From contig CAJFCJ010000036.1 in NCBI GenBank assembly GCA_904063045.1, positions 62,001 to 126,000 of the forward strand: a DNA stretch of 64,000 nt. Direction: 5' to 3'. The stretch comes from Dimorphilus gyrociliatus (lineage: Eukaryota; Annelida; Polychaeta; Dinophilidae). Below, in pieces: positions 35,452 to 45,910 of this stretch. A model generated the notes under the pieces. The model was not told where the DNA came from. It did no database searches and was given only the letters and a program-made list of their open reading frames with translations. A program made the position numbers and the translations under genes. Within the stretch, counting starts at the first letter, position 1; each line of letters opens with the position of its first letter.

Positions 35452-37093
35452 CAGTACCGGCGGTAAGTCACTGTTACACCTCAAAAAAATAATATTTTCT
35501 TGATTTTTTCTCTTTCCATACTTAAAGAATGAAAATGAAGGATATTATTATATTTAGTAATATTCTTCTTATCATTATAGAGAGAAAATATATGTTTTTC
35601 ATTTCAAATCTCTGAATTATTGATATTTTAATGTGGTAGGCCTATTTTCTATGGGAGCATAAGTACTTGTTACAATCACAAAAATTACTCTAAAAGAATA
35701 TTAAAAGTATTTTTTTGTTCTTATTTTGACTGTTATTTACAGGATATTATATTTTTTAATGTCTTAATAGTTTGTGTGCATACCCTTAGCTTCTACAACT
35801 GCCCTAAGCCTTCTTTCCATTGTCTCATATAAGAATTGAATTTCCAATTCTGAAATTTTATAAAATTCCTCTCTGAACATCTCCCACAGCTCATCCTTGT
35901 TTCTTGGCTTATGTGCCATTAAATGTTTTTTGCATATGCCCCATATTTGCTCAATTATGTTCAGGTCTGGGCTGTTTGCTGGCCATGGATCCAGTGTTTC
36001 TACTCCCTTTCTCTCAAGGTACGCTTTTGTTCTGGCTGCTGTATGACAGCTAGCCCCATCCTGCTGGAAAATTTCCCCTCTCCTATAATTTGGGACAACA
36101 TGACTGCTCAAAATTTTGACATAATCCAAAGCTGTCATGCGATTAGACACTAAAGCTAGGCCCCTATCTCCATTGAACTTAATGTAGCCAAACACCATTA
36201 TATTCCCTCCCCCAAATTTTACTGTTTTTGTGGTATATTTGGGGTCATTCCGTTTACCTGGTGGCCTCCTAACAAACTCCCTTCTCCTAGGATGCAGCTC
36301 AACCTTTGATTCATCAGAAAAAACTACTTTTTTCCAATTTTCAATCCCCCAGTTTTTTCTCTCTCTACAGAACTCTTTCCTACTTATTATCTGCCTCTTA
36401 GATAAAGCAGGTTTTTTGGCTGCAATTCTCCCATTTAAGTTATTTTTTTGTAGTACCTGCTTCACTGTTGTTAGAGAAAGAGATATTGGTATACCAGAAT
36501 TATATAATACCTGATGGGCTGTCCACTTCGGGTTTGATTTAGATGCCCTGGTAATTTGCCTTTCCATCTTTGGTGTCACTTTTTTTGGTCTACCACTTCT
36601 TTGCTTATCTTTTATCATTTTTAGCTCTTCAAATTTATTTTTTATATTTTGTACAGTAGTTGGACTACATTTAAAAAGCTTTGCCACTTTTTGAATGGAC
36701 ATTTCTGGTCTTTGAAGACAATTTAAGATAGAAATTCTTGTTGCTTCAGATAGCTTCACCATTTTTATTTTAAATTTTTCAACTGTTAGATTACACATGT
36801 GCAAACACATAAATGACCTTAAAATCTGGTTAAAAGTGACACTACTCAATGATCAGGGTAAATTTTTTGAACATAACTGATGCTTGTGCTTTTCCATAAG
36901 TAGGCCTATCACATTAAAGTGATCATATTTCTGAGATTTTAAATTAAAAACATATATTTTCTTTCTATAATGATAAGAAGAATATTATTAAATATAATAA
37001 TATCCTTCATTTTCATTCTTTAGGCGCGGAAAGAGAAAAAATCAAGAAAATATTATTTTTTTGAGGTGTAACAGTGACTTACCGCCGGTACTG
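35452..37093. mobile_element. Complete Tc1-like element with long inverted repeats
   Basis: The ends read CAGTACCGGCGGTAAGTCAC on both sides, reversed at the right, flanked by TA duplications (35450-35451 and 37094-37095). The inverted repeats extend about 200 bases with few mismatches. Inside is one intact transposase. Length is 1642 bases. It is inserted in a relic surface-protein gene. Confidence 0.95.
35764..36762 (-). CDS. Tc1-like transposase, intact
   Basis: The protein from MVKLSEATRISILNCLQ is about 332 residues with no stop, the usual length for the family. An earlier ATG at 36849 would add 29 residues unlike other transposases. Two helix-turn-helix units come first (IQKVAKLFKCSPTTVQNIK, RSGRPKKVTPKMERQI). 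The catalytic acid residues are visible in VVFSDESKVELH, IFQQDGASCHT and WPANSPDLNIIEQIW, a DD34E arrangement. It should cut and paste the surrounding element at TA sites. Intact coding and near-identical long ends suggest recent activity. Confidence 0.95.
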   Translation of the reverse strand: MVKLSEATRISILNCLQRPEMSIQKVAKLFKCSPTTVQNIKNKFEELKMIKDKQRSGRPKKVTPKMERQITRASKSNPKWTAHQVLYNSGIPISLSLTTVKQVLQKNNLNGRIAAKKPALSKRQIISRKEFCRERKNWGIENWKKVVFSDESKVELHPRRREFVRRPPGKRNDPKYTTKTVKFGGGNIMVFGYIKFNGDRGLALVSNRMTALDYVKILSSHVVPNYRRGEIFQQDGASCHTAARTKAYLERKGVETLDPWPANSPDLNIIEQIWGICKKHLMAHKPRNKDELWEMFREEFYKISELEIQFLYETMERRLRAVVEAKGMHTNY

Positions 37094-37268
37094 TATAAAT
37101 TTGACAAAAATTCCATTCAAACAGATTGATGGTTTTATAATAAATGCAACAGTATCTGATGGTACTAGTGCTGATTCTAAGACAACTGCAATAGCCTTAT
37201 ATGGTAATTAAACAAAAATCTTTTTCCACTTATTAAGTCATTTTTAAACAAAATTTCAAACAAATTCT

Positions 37269-37475
37269 GGATGCGACAGAAAATGTCCACAAATGAGTGC
37301 TTTTACCCTAACCCTAACCCAGCCCTTAGCTGTACCTAACCTTTTCCATTAGCCCTAACCCTTAGAGGAGACCCTCCTAAGTACAAATCAGTTGCTCTCT
37401 TCTTCTTCCTAACCATTTCTCAATCCAAATTTTTGTCTTGAAATTTCTCATTTGCTGACGTTTTCTGTCGACCCC
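37269..37475 (-). repeat. MITE with telomere-like core, full copy
   Basis: It starts GGATGCGACAGAAAATGTCC and ends GACGTTTTCTGTCGACCCC; the two ends are inverted repeats. The core has ACCCTAACCCTAACCC. It is inverted relative to the copy at 15862 and lies in an intron of the gene at 34986-37853. Confidence 0.85.
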
Positions 37476-37959
37476 GAATTTAATTTATGGGGCTCATCCA
37501 CTCTACTCTAAATTTTGAAGTTATAAAGAAAAAGATAGACTGATTAGCTCATTTTCTACTATAACCTTTACTGATGGAATAGTTGAATTAAATAGTTCAA
37601 TTACTGCAATTTGGGATATAAATAATGAAGATTTCTATTGTCAATTAAAGTTGTAAAGATGGAAATGATAATTTTTGTATCATTTACAAAGTCAACAAGT
37701 TAGTTTAAACAAATTCAAATATATCCATTTTTTTCAGGTGGTTCATCAAAAAGAAATGAAATAAATTTATTCTTCTTCTACTTAACCATTTTATTTTCAA
37801 TCATTTCTTTACAATTACATAATTTCTTCTTTTATTACAATTGCACTTATTGAGTAGTTTTTAAATTAAAAATTTAAATATTTAAAAATGAATAACTTAA
37901 AGTTTCTTTTCCATTTTGTAACCTCCCTGCAAATGAAAAAAAAGGGAAGAAGCATGAAA

Positions 37960-38755
37960 TTAACTAATATTTAAAAAAATAAATATTAATAAAATAATAT
38001 AAAAAACCTTGTTGCCAAAAGCAAAGTATTTATTAATGATAAAAAGTGTTTTTGGCAAGTAGCCAAAACTTTCGTACAGTCTTTTACCTTGAAAATTTTC
38101 AAGATAAACAAAGAGAAAGATTTTCTGAAAGTAAAGAAAAAAAGGAACATATTTTATTCTGCTATAGAAATTTCTGTTCTGTTCATCATTTTACTAACTC
38201 GGAATCCTCTTCTTATTGCTTCTTGATGAGCAGAGTGTAATAGAATTTTACCGACTCCATTACCCCTCAATTCTTTATCAACAGCTAATAAATTTAAATG
38301 ACATTCTCCATCTTCCAATTTCAGCAAATGCTCAGACATTCCAAATGATAGAAAACATTTTAATTTTGTTAAAAGTGAAAATTCCTTTGCAGCATTATCG
38401 TCATTATCTTTAGTACTAAAAAAAATTTCAATTTTTAAAAAAATTTAAAAATTTAAATATTTAAATAAAATATAAACTTTGAATATTTCATTTCGCATAT
38501 TCCAACTATTTTACCATTTTTTTCAGCAACTAGCACATCTTTAACGTCTTTTTTAATACTATTCACCATACTAAGGCAAGCTTTTTCATCTTTTTCTACA
38601 TCGTTTGTCTTTCCAATAATAAATAGAACATCTTCCATAAAACCTTGAGAAATGATATAATTGATTCCATCCTTGTCCGATTGCTTTCCATCTCTTACTA
38701 TTACATTTGAATCATTTACTATTTTTGGTGGTTTTGAAGCCAAATTCTCATCCAT
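37960..38755 (-). CDS. GNAT-family N-acetyltransferase, 208 aa
   Basis: Three exons (38755-38478, 38415-38195 and 38087-37960, TAA) join in phase. The N-terminal half has a helix-rich segment (DVEKDEKACLSMVNSI) and a strand VLVAEKNGKIVGICEMKYS. Motif A with the acetyl-CoA loop is NLLAVDKELRGNGVGKILLH, including RGNGVG, and motif B is KRLYESFGYLP. This fits GCN5-related acetyltransferases of the arylalkylamine or polyamine type; the substrate cannot be told. An upstream ATG at about 38833 would add a hydrophobic leader (MMILFFFLFNRN); I prefer the start at 38755. Two E-box palindromes lie 120-250 bases upstream. The gene is related to that at 43171-44009. Confidence 0.88.
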
Positions 38756-39429
38756 ATTTAATTTTATTACTTTAACAAACAAATTAAAAATCCACATGTT
38801 TCTATTGAATAAAAAGAAAAATAATATCATCATTTATATTCAATATCCAGTATTACTTTTAATTTTAAAAGTCACGTGTTAAAATAGAGCATCTCTTTTT
38901 TTTTTAATTTAAATATTACCTAACAAACATGTAATTCATCTGACATATTTTATATAATAAATTTTAAATAAGAGAATTCTTTTCCAACAGAAGTGTCACG
39001 TGACAAGTATTTTACAACCAAATAAGATATTTTATATAAGCAATGGTAAAAGACGTTTATACCTGTAAGCAATGTGACCGTTGTAGGTAATGATTTCTTC
39101 GAATTAAATACTTAGTTACTTCCTATCATCTCAGCAACTTGGCTAAACTGATAAGGACAGTAAGATAAGATATATTTTATTACTGGTATTATAACTTATC
39201 GATAGGATATAATCAGTAAATAAAAGCTCAAAAGGTCAAATATCTCAAAAATTTCATTATTAGGCAACAATATATGTTGTATAATAGATTACAAAAAGTT
39301 TAGGACTTGAGTTTTTTGGATAGAACAATAGCTGAAAGGAATAAGATGTCCATTTATTCTACTTAGAGCCGTCCCATTCAAATGCTAGATGTACTCAAAC
39401 AGGGTTTTTCCATCATAGTCCATTATTTT
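38756..39429. other. Upstream region of the GNAT gene
   Basis: No gene. It contains GTCACGTGTT at 38871 and the perfect 12-base palindrome TGTCACGTGACA at 38994-39005. Confidence 0.55.
38994..39005. promoter_or_regulatory. TGTCACGTGACA palindrome (extended E-box)
   Basis: The core GTCACGTGAC is the consensus described for MITF/TFE-type factors (established knowledge). It lies 240 bases upstream of the GNAT start, with a second E-box at 38871-38878. Function is inferred only. Confidence 0.4.
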
Positions 39430-42400
39430 TATAGTCTATCATAAGCTTTCAATTTGCCTTTTTAGCAAAAGTCCCTTAATAATCATACCAAGTGAAAAAA
39501 TGTCTACGTTTTCGATTTGTTTGGATTTATCGCCAATTCTGATAATATTTAAATGATAATTTCTCTTTGACAACTGCAAAACATAAAAGGAAAAGGTTAT
39601 CAGATAAATTCCTACAAAAAGTAGAAGCTTGATTAAGAGAACAGCAAAATAATGCTAAAAAATACTTTTTTCAAAAATTTCATTCAATTTCAGTAAAAAA
39701 TTCAATTTGCTATTTTTTGTCTTTAAATAAATAGAAAGAGAAAAATTTTCAACATATCTTCAGTAATTTCTTTTTTCCAACTTTCTCTTATAGTTTAAAT
39801 ATTCACCAAAAGTATAACGGAATGGATTTAAAATTGAATTTAAAGGCAATAAAAATCATACCAGCAAACTTAGATTAGTATTATTTATATCAATACTATA
39901 AAATAATGTTAAAATTCCTTAAATTGAAAATAGAAAGAAAAACCGGATGTAAATTTAAATAAATATCTTAAGAGATAACATTTTTTGATTGACAAAGTTT
40001 AATATTTCTCAAAGATAGGTCATGCCCCACATAAGAGAACGAATAATATGCATCAATTGCACCAATTGTCAATATGTAGTACGAGGTAATGAGATCACTA
40101 AATGTTAAAAGTATTTGGAAATATCTAACATTTTTATTTATTAACTAATTGATAGAAATTGATAAGGTATTTCCAAGTAGGCCTACAATACCAATTCCAG
40201 ATAAAACATTCTTTAATTCAAAAAATGAAATCGCTGATTTATTTAAAAACAAAAACTGTAAATTTTTAAGTGATTCAAAAGAATTTTCTTCAATAAAAGA
40301 AATTCGACATTTTCACATTTTTAATATTTTGAATTCTTTCAAAATTTCAAAATCGTTTCGTTTAATTGTTTGAATGTTTGAAGAAGAAAAGTCAACATAT
40401 CTCACGTGCCTGCATTTCAATATCTTGCCGAAAAATGACAATGGCGGTATTTTATTGTCGCCAATGTCAAGGTACTGTAATATGTCAAGGTAACTGTAAA
40501 TCTCATTTGGTTTTCAAACCAAAGTAGAGTTATCAGCATAAGTATCAGATATTCTTTGTCCTAAAAGAAAAGTACGTGTCTTAGAGATTGTTTAAAGAGT
40601 CCATTTTAATTTGTTGAAACATATAACCGGAAATGATATATCTAAGCATTTTGGAACAGAAACTTGGCTAAAATATTTGGAATGTTGAAAATAATAAGAG
40701 CCTTTGTTTAGATTTTCAAAAGTATAAAATTTCTAAAAGAGTAGAAAAATATTTTGTATGAAAATATTGACCAAAGAATTCTATTTATAGACAACAAGAA
40801 TTTGAATCACATGTTTTCATACTTTTGGATGAAGAATTAATATCTTAAATGCACTAAATTCTCTCTTTATTGGGCTATTTACCCTTTAATAGGTAAGTAA
40901 ACTTGAATTCCTAGGACAATGGAATGTAATCACTTTTTCTTTTTCTTTAATACCTTATATTATATCCTTTATTTTTCTGACATAATCTTGCTCTTTTATG
41001 GAAGCTTTTGTATAAATTTGTAATATACCAATTTGGTATGTTATTAAATTCCTCCTCTACTGCCCTCTAATCATCTTTTGTCTGGAAAACATGGGTTTGC
41101 AACCTGTTTTTTAAGTAAGCCCACAAATTTTCAATAATGTTTAATTCTGGGCTTCTGGATGGCCAGTCTTGCAAAACTACTATATTGTTTCTCTCAAGAA
41201 ATGTCCTTGTAGATGCCGATGTATGACATTTGGCACCATCCTGCATAAGCAGGTTGTCTGGCTCAAAAATTGGAAAGAGCTTCTCCTCAATTATTTCTTG
41301 GTATAAATTGCTATCCATATAACCATTATATAATTTTATAGCTCTTGTCCCATCAGCCTTTATACACCCCCATATTGATATTGAAGCATTTGCTGTTTGA
41401 ATGGCTTTTTTTGACTATTTTATTTACAGTTTATGACTCCCCCTATGGACCCAAATTCTCCTTTTTGGATATAACTCAATCGGACTCTCATCAGAAAATA
41501 TAATTTATATCTTGTTGACTCTTATTTAACATAGACAAACAAAAAGATTTTCTATTTCTTGCATGGCAAGGTTTTAGTGCTGGCTTACTTGTTGCAACAT
41601 AGCCTTTAAGGTTGTTTTTTGCAAAATCTTTTTGCATGTTAATAGAGAAATTTTGGAACCTAATCCTGAATGTTCAAGCACATTCCTTGCTGTTAGAAAT
41701 GGATTTCTCTTTGAAATCTGACAAATTTTTCTCTCTTCCCTTTCTGTTAGAATCTTTGGGGTGCATAATTTCGATAAATACTTAATAGTTCCATGTTTCT
41801 CAAACTTTTTTATTATGTAATGGACAGGTCCCTGTGAAATTTTTAATTGTTTTGCAATTTCATTCATTGACATCTTCTCCTTCCTCTTTTCCATCAATAA
41901 TTTTCTCATATCCAAGCTTATTTTTGGCATTTTTAACTTTTTTAAAATTGTTATCCAACTTTGATTCTTGACATAAATTTTTGTGTGGGAAAGCAAAAAA
42001 AGTTTGTCATTTTCGTAAATTTTTAATTATTGTTCAAAAATAGGATATCGGGTACTTTTCACGATTTTTTCAGAATAAAATATTTTTTGTTATTCAAACA
42101 GTAAAATACAAAGATTTAATTTATTGAATATGTTGATTACAAAGTCACAATATTGATTATAAAATATCATATTTGCACCAAAACTTTTATTATAATTAGT
42201 CAATGTTTTATTAAAATATTCATTCTTTTTACAAAGCTCTTCCCAAAATGAACTTTGACCCTGGATTATGTAAATTATATTTCTTGTCCTTAATAATAGT
42301 GCATAAGTATTGTATTTAAATATAAAAGTGTAAATATCCAAAAGAAGACATAAGCGTTCAGTAAAAATGTTAAACAGTATTTAAAGAAACTGGTTCAAGT

Positions 42401-42820
42401 AGAATTATTTTTAAAACATTGCAATTGAAGAGTTAAGAATGGCAAACAAGTTGAATCGTTGTATCTATTTTTATCAAATCAATATCGTTTCAAATATATT
42501 TAAATATATTTTTACTTACAATTTACAACAAGACTCTTTTTATTTTCCAAATTTTAGACGCCTTTCTCCGTCCTTAATCTTTTTGGCAAACGTAAACGAA
42601 AATAAGAATCTAAGCCCAATTTCCTACATATTTCATTCGAATGACGTAACGAAATAACTTGACAATTAATGTAATAAGTTCTAGTGTTATTTGATAATTT
42701 AATAATTAAAGTTCCTTGAACGGATATTAAATCAAATTTTTTGTCAATTAAATAAAGATTATTCGAAAATTCATCTATATTTATTATTAAATCAGATATA
42801 ATTGTTTTTAAGTAGGCCAT
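39430..42820 (-). pseudogene. Dead copy of the SRCR/LRR/7TM/kinase-like receptor
   Basis: Ordered relics of the large receptor genes lie along the minus strand. At 42820-42560 is an N-terminal domain with GTLIIKLSNNTRTYYINCQV and EICRKLGLDSYF. At 42341-42090 is a second extracellular unit (TYALLLRTRNIIYII), matching YSIILRNEEISYVV in the gene at 45911. At about 40110-40020 is TM2 (SDLITSYYILTIGAIDAYYS). At about 39830-39770 is TM7 with PLNSILNPFRYTFGEYLNY, including the NPxxY motif. At 39600-39430 is the kinase-like tail with ENVDIFSLGMIIKGLL. The CTLD, LDLa, LRR and most of the 7TM region are missing, and a Tc1 relic (41060-41996) lies in the gap. Confidence 0.75.
41060..41996 (-). mobile_element. 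Tc1-like element relic inside the dead receptor
   Basis: The N-terminal transposase part (41996-41574) has MSMNEIAKQLKISQGPVHYI, and the C-terminal part (41318-41067) has LLMQDGAKCHTSAST and WPSRSPELNIIENLWAYLKN. Between them the frame is broken, so the first catalytic Asp region is damaged. I could not define terminal repeats. Confidence 0.75.
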
Positions 42821-43170
42821 TATTTAAAAAATAAGAAATAACGTTTCAAATTTCTTCATTTTATCTATTCAATATAAAAAAGAACCCGTTTACCAGTTTT
42901 TTTTTCAATAATTACAATAAATAGATTATTATGAATTGAACTTGTAATTTGTTACTGATTAAATTATAGGCCTACTAGTAGTTAATGTTTACTTTTTATT
43001 ATCTACCAAATTATAAATAGACATTCTTTTAATCATCTTTCACTCATAATCTTTTTTAGTAAAGATTATAGTTTATATGTTTTTTTTCTAAAAATAAATT
43101 TATCGGTTACGAGAGAGTAGCTACAAATATTTTTCCATTCTGAAAGTTTTCTGTAATGGAGGAAAGAAAA
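42821..43170. other. Intergenic
   Basis: AT-rich, one TAGGCCTA palindrome near 42968. No gene. Confidence 0.5.
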
Positions 43171-44009
43171 TTAAAGGAAATTGAAAAATTTTGAATAATC
43201 TTTTCTTTTTACTTTATAACCAAAATTAATGAATTTTGGACATTGAATTTCCTGAGTAATGATATAACCAAGTCTTTTATAGAGGCTCAATTGGTCTCCA
43301 TATTCGGAAAATACAGTTAAAGTCATTTTCTGTGGACGAGATAAGAGATTTTAAAAATAATTAATAAATTAATTAATTAATGACCTTTGCCCCTCTTTGC
43401 TCAGCTATATATTCTGCGAATTTCATTAGATTGAATCCAATACCTTTTCCCCTTAGATTAGAATCTACGACCATAAATTCAAGATATTGATCACTTTCGT
43501 CAGCATATTGATAAATAATTTCCATTTGCCAAAATGTTAATAGTAGTTTTATTGCTCCGAAAAATGGTACAGTTTTAAATACTTCACTTACTGGCAAAGC
43601 TTTTTCCTGCCTGATAAAATTATTTATTAGTTAATTAATTATTCGTTAATTAATCAATAATTAACCTATTGAAATCCTGCATTTTCAAGAAACCTTTGGC
43701 TTTATTGTCTACCTCTGCAACAATAAAATTCCGTTTAGTTATTTCGTCTTGTTCTACAGATTTGAACCAAAAATCCACTATAGTTTCTAAATTATCCTCT
43801 CCAACAATGAAAGAATATTCTTTAGTGTGACCGTACGTTAGATATTTTGCTAATATTCGTGTGTCTTCATTTTTGAATTTTCGAAACTTAACACCATCTA
43901 GAACAGGTTTTGGTCTTTTCGCATTACTTTTAGTCTTTAAAAAGTCTTCGTATTTTGGTAAATAAGCAATTCGTTTACTTCGAATTAACAATCTTGTTAA
44001 ATAGTTCAT
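43171..44009 (-). CDS. GNAT-family N-acetyltransferase, 242 aa
   Basis: Three exons (44009-43666, 43610-43385 and 43329-43171, TAA) join in phase. The N-terminal half contains EYSFIVGEDNLETIVDFWFK and NFIVAEVDNKAKGFLKMQDF. The acetyl-CoA motif A is FMVVDSNLRGKGIGFNLMKF with RGKGIG; the C-terminal part has LSLYKRLGYIITQEI. It shares domain order and overall pattern with the gene at 37960-38755, so the two are paralogs flanking the dead receptor. Cytosolic acetyl transfer is expected; the substrate is unknown. Confidence 0.88.
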
Positions 44010-44776
44010 AATTAATCGTTGAAAAAGGTCAAGGACTCTTTTATTAATTACAATTCTTTTACTAATTGGTCAGTAATAGAGGAGTGAAGTCTACTAGAGC
44101 AAGAGACTGATATCCAGCTGCGATTACATGCTATTTATGTAAGGCCAGAACCTATATACTTTATAGCAACATGATGTTAAGATAAGAATAACAGATAAAA
44201 TCGATTGAAAATTTCGATTTTGAATTATTAAATCATTACAAAATAATTCTATTCTTTCTATCTCAACTATAAGATCTACATGTTAAATATGTCGATCAAT
44301 TATTGATATTACAGTGATAGTTATCATACATTATAAAGTCACGATAATAAGTAATTATAATAAGTGATAAAACGTTTTAAACGTGCGAATTTTTTGACGA
44401 CCAAAGCATCTTTATAGTCTAGATGATTGACAAAGGTATAAGCAATTTGAAAACAGTTGCTATGACGTTACAATTAAGAGTTATTATCTCCCAGATCACA
44501 AACAATAACAAGGAAAATGGAATTGTAGATTACAAACAAATGAAGATTTAAACCAAACTGGAAAGCGCAAGAAATTTTACAAAACTGTACTGTGCCTATT
44601 CAGATATTATTGTCTGATGTCAAAAAGGTTTTATGCAAATACATGTTAAATTGGAAGAGTTGAAAAATAGGCCCTTCTAAAATCCAACTCTAAAAAGCAA
44701 TGAAAATTATATAACACCAAATAATCATATTATAAGACCATTTTCCCTTGTACTAATTACTTATTATCGTGACTGT
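44010..44776. other. Intergenic
   Basis: No gene seen. Confidence 0.5.
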
Positions 44777-45420
44777 ATGAACAAGGAGTATTTTCCTACA
44801 GGAAACTTGAATTTTTTAAAAAATCGCCCACTTAAATCAATATTTCTTTGTTGTTTTACGCTAAGAACAGCCGATATTTTATCTTCTACTCTTCAAAAAC
44901 TGTCGCTCTCCTCCTGTACATTCGACTTCAATGTACGCCTAAAAGAAGACACGACTACCCATCAACTCTCCAATTTGAAAGATTTAGAAATGGTATACTG
45001 CTGTACATCCGATTAGTCAAATCTTAATGATTTATTGAAATACTGTACTAGGCTTGGCCGTTTTATTATGAGAAACAAGATTAAGGAAAAGAAGACCAGG
45101 AGAAAGCAACATTTATCGAATAATTCCACGTTTTCTCTTCCAAACGTTAAGAAATAATTGTAAAAAAATAAAAAATGCTGATCTTTCACCTTCGCTTTTC
45201 ATTTAATACGATGCTGAAGAATTTGCAGAAATTTTTACACTGTTCACTACACTTGAATCTTTAAATTTATGATTCAATTTCGAAATGGGAAGGGGAATTC
45301 GAGCGATATGCGAGGGAATTTGCTCATCATCGTTCAATACTCTCAAATTCTTTATAATGAAAAGCTGTCGTCTCAGTTATATGCCATCAGAATACCTTAA
45401 TTTACTGATAACATGTAAAC
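44777..45420 (+). pseudogene. Leucine-rich (F-box/RNI type) relic
   Basis: Separate short frames read LSSTLQKLSLSSCTF, QLSNLKDLEMVYC, LLKYCTRLGRFIMRN and LKFFIMKSCRLSYMPSEYLN. This is the pattern of cysteine-type LRRs. The pieces are in different frames with stops between them, so the gene is decayed. Confidence 0.45.
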
Positions 45421-45910
45421 AGTTGAAGATAATCAGATAAACTAGTCCTGAATCTGTCAAGATTAAAAACTGCTCCACCTAGAAGTTTAGACGAATTTGT
45501 ACTCTATATTATCTATATTAAATGTTATTAAAAGAAGATAAATTAGGCGACAGCGTCACCAATTCAGCAACTTTAGTATTGCAAGCGCTACTCAATGAAA
45601 ATTAAATAGGTCTAATGGACTCTTTAAACTCCTACTAGTAGCAGGAATGGCAGTTGACCAGAGCTAGAGGATATTCTCAATTTTTAACAGAAGAGCGCTG
45701 CTAACCCCAATGTCTATAAGACTTGAAATACTCTACTGGAAATTTAAATTGCAATCGTTTACGCTACATGTCCGACGTTAGGAAAATCTTTATTAACAAA
45801 GTCCTTTTTGAACGTTGAAGCCATTTTATTTGGTCGATTAATAGTAAACTGGTACAATCAACAGAATATTTTTGAATTTCTATTGGTCTATTGTATTTCT
45901 TAAATATAAA

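Larger units (their letters stand above)
34986..37853 (+). pseudogene. Secreted, probably GPI-anchored protein gene split by a Tc1 element
   Basis: The front encodes a signal peptide (MDKKFMFIFSLLNIVTEISA) and a short cysteine-containing stretch. Further exons read FVLKFPLEKGNHKK, NRWQATPGGKSSTYLFRVNN, then after the transposon IDGFIINATVSDGTSADSKT, then ITFTDGIVELNSSITAIWDI. The last exon (about 37738-37853) is very hydrophobic (NLFFFYLTILFSIISLQL) and ends in TGA, as for a GPI or membrane tail. Several in-frame stops occur between 35090 and 35450, a Tc1 element interrupts at 35451, and a MITE sits in a later intron. I recognise no family; part of it loosely resembles the beta-rich protein at 7555-8519. 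Confidence 0.55.

Noticed and set aside
35923-36514. Plus-strand open frames opposite the Tc1 transposase
   Set aside because: They are antisense shadows of the intact transposase and have no family features.
40149-40373. Plus-strand 74-codon frame as a gene
   Set aside because: It lies among relics of the minus-strand receptor, has no motif, and seems a chance open frame in AT-rich DNA.
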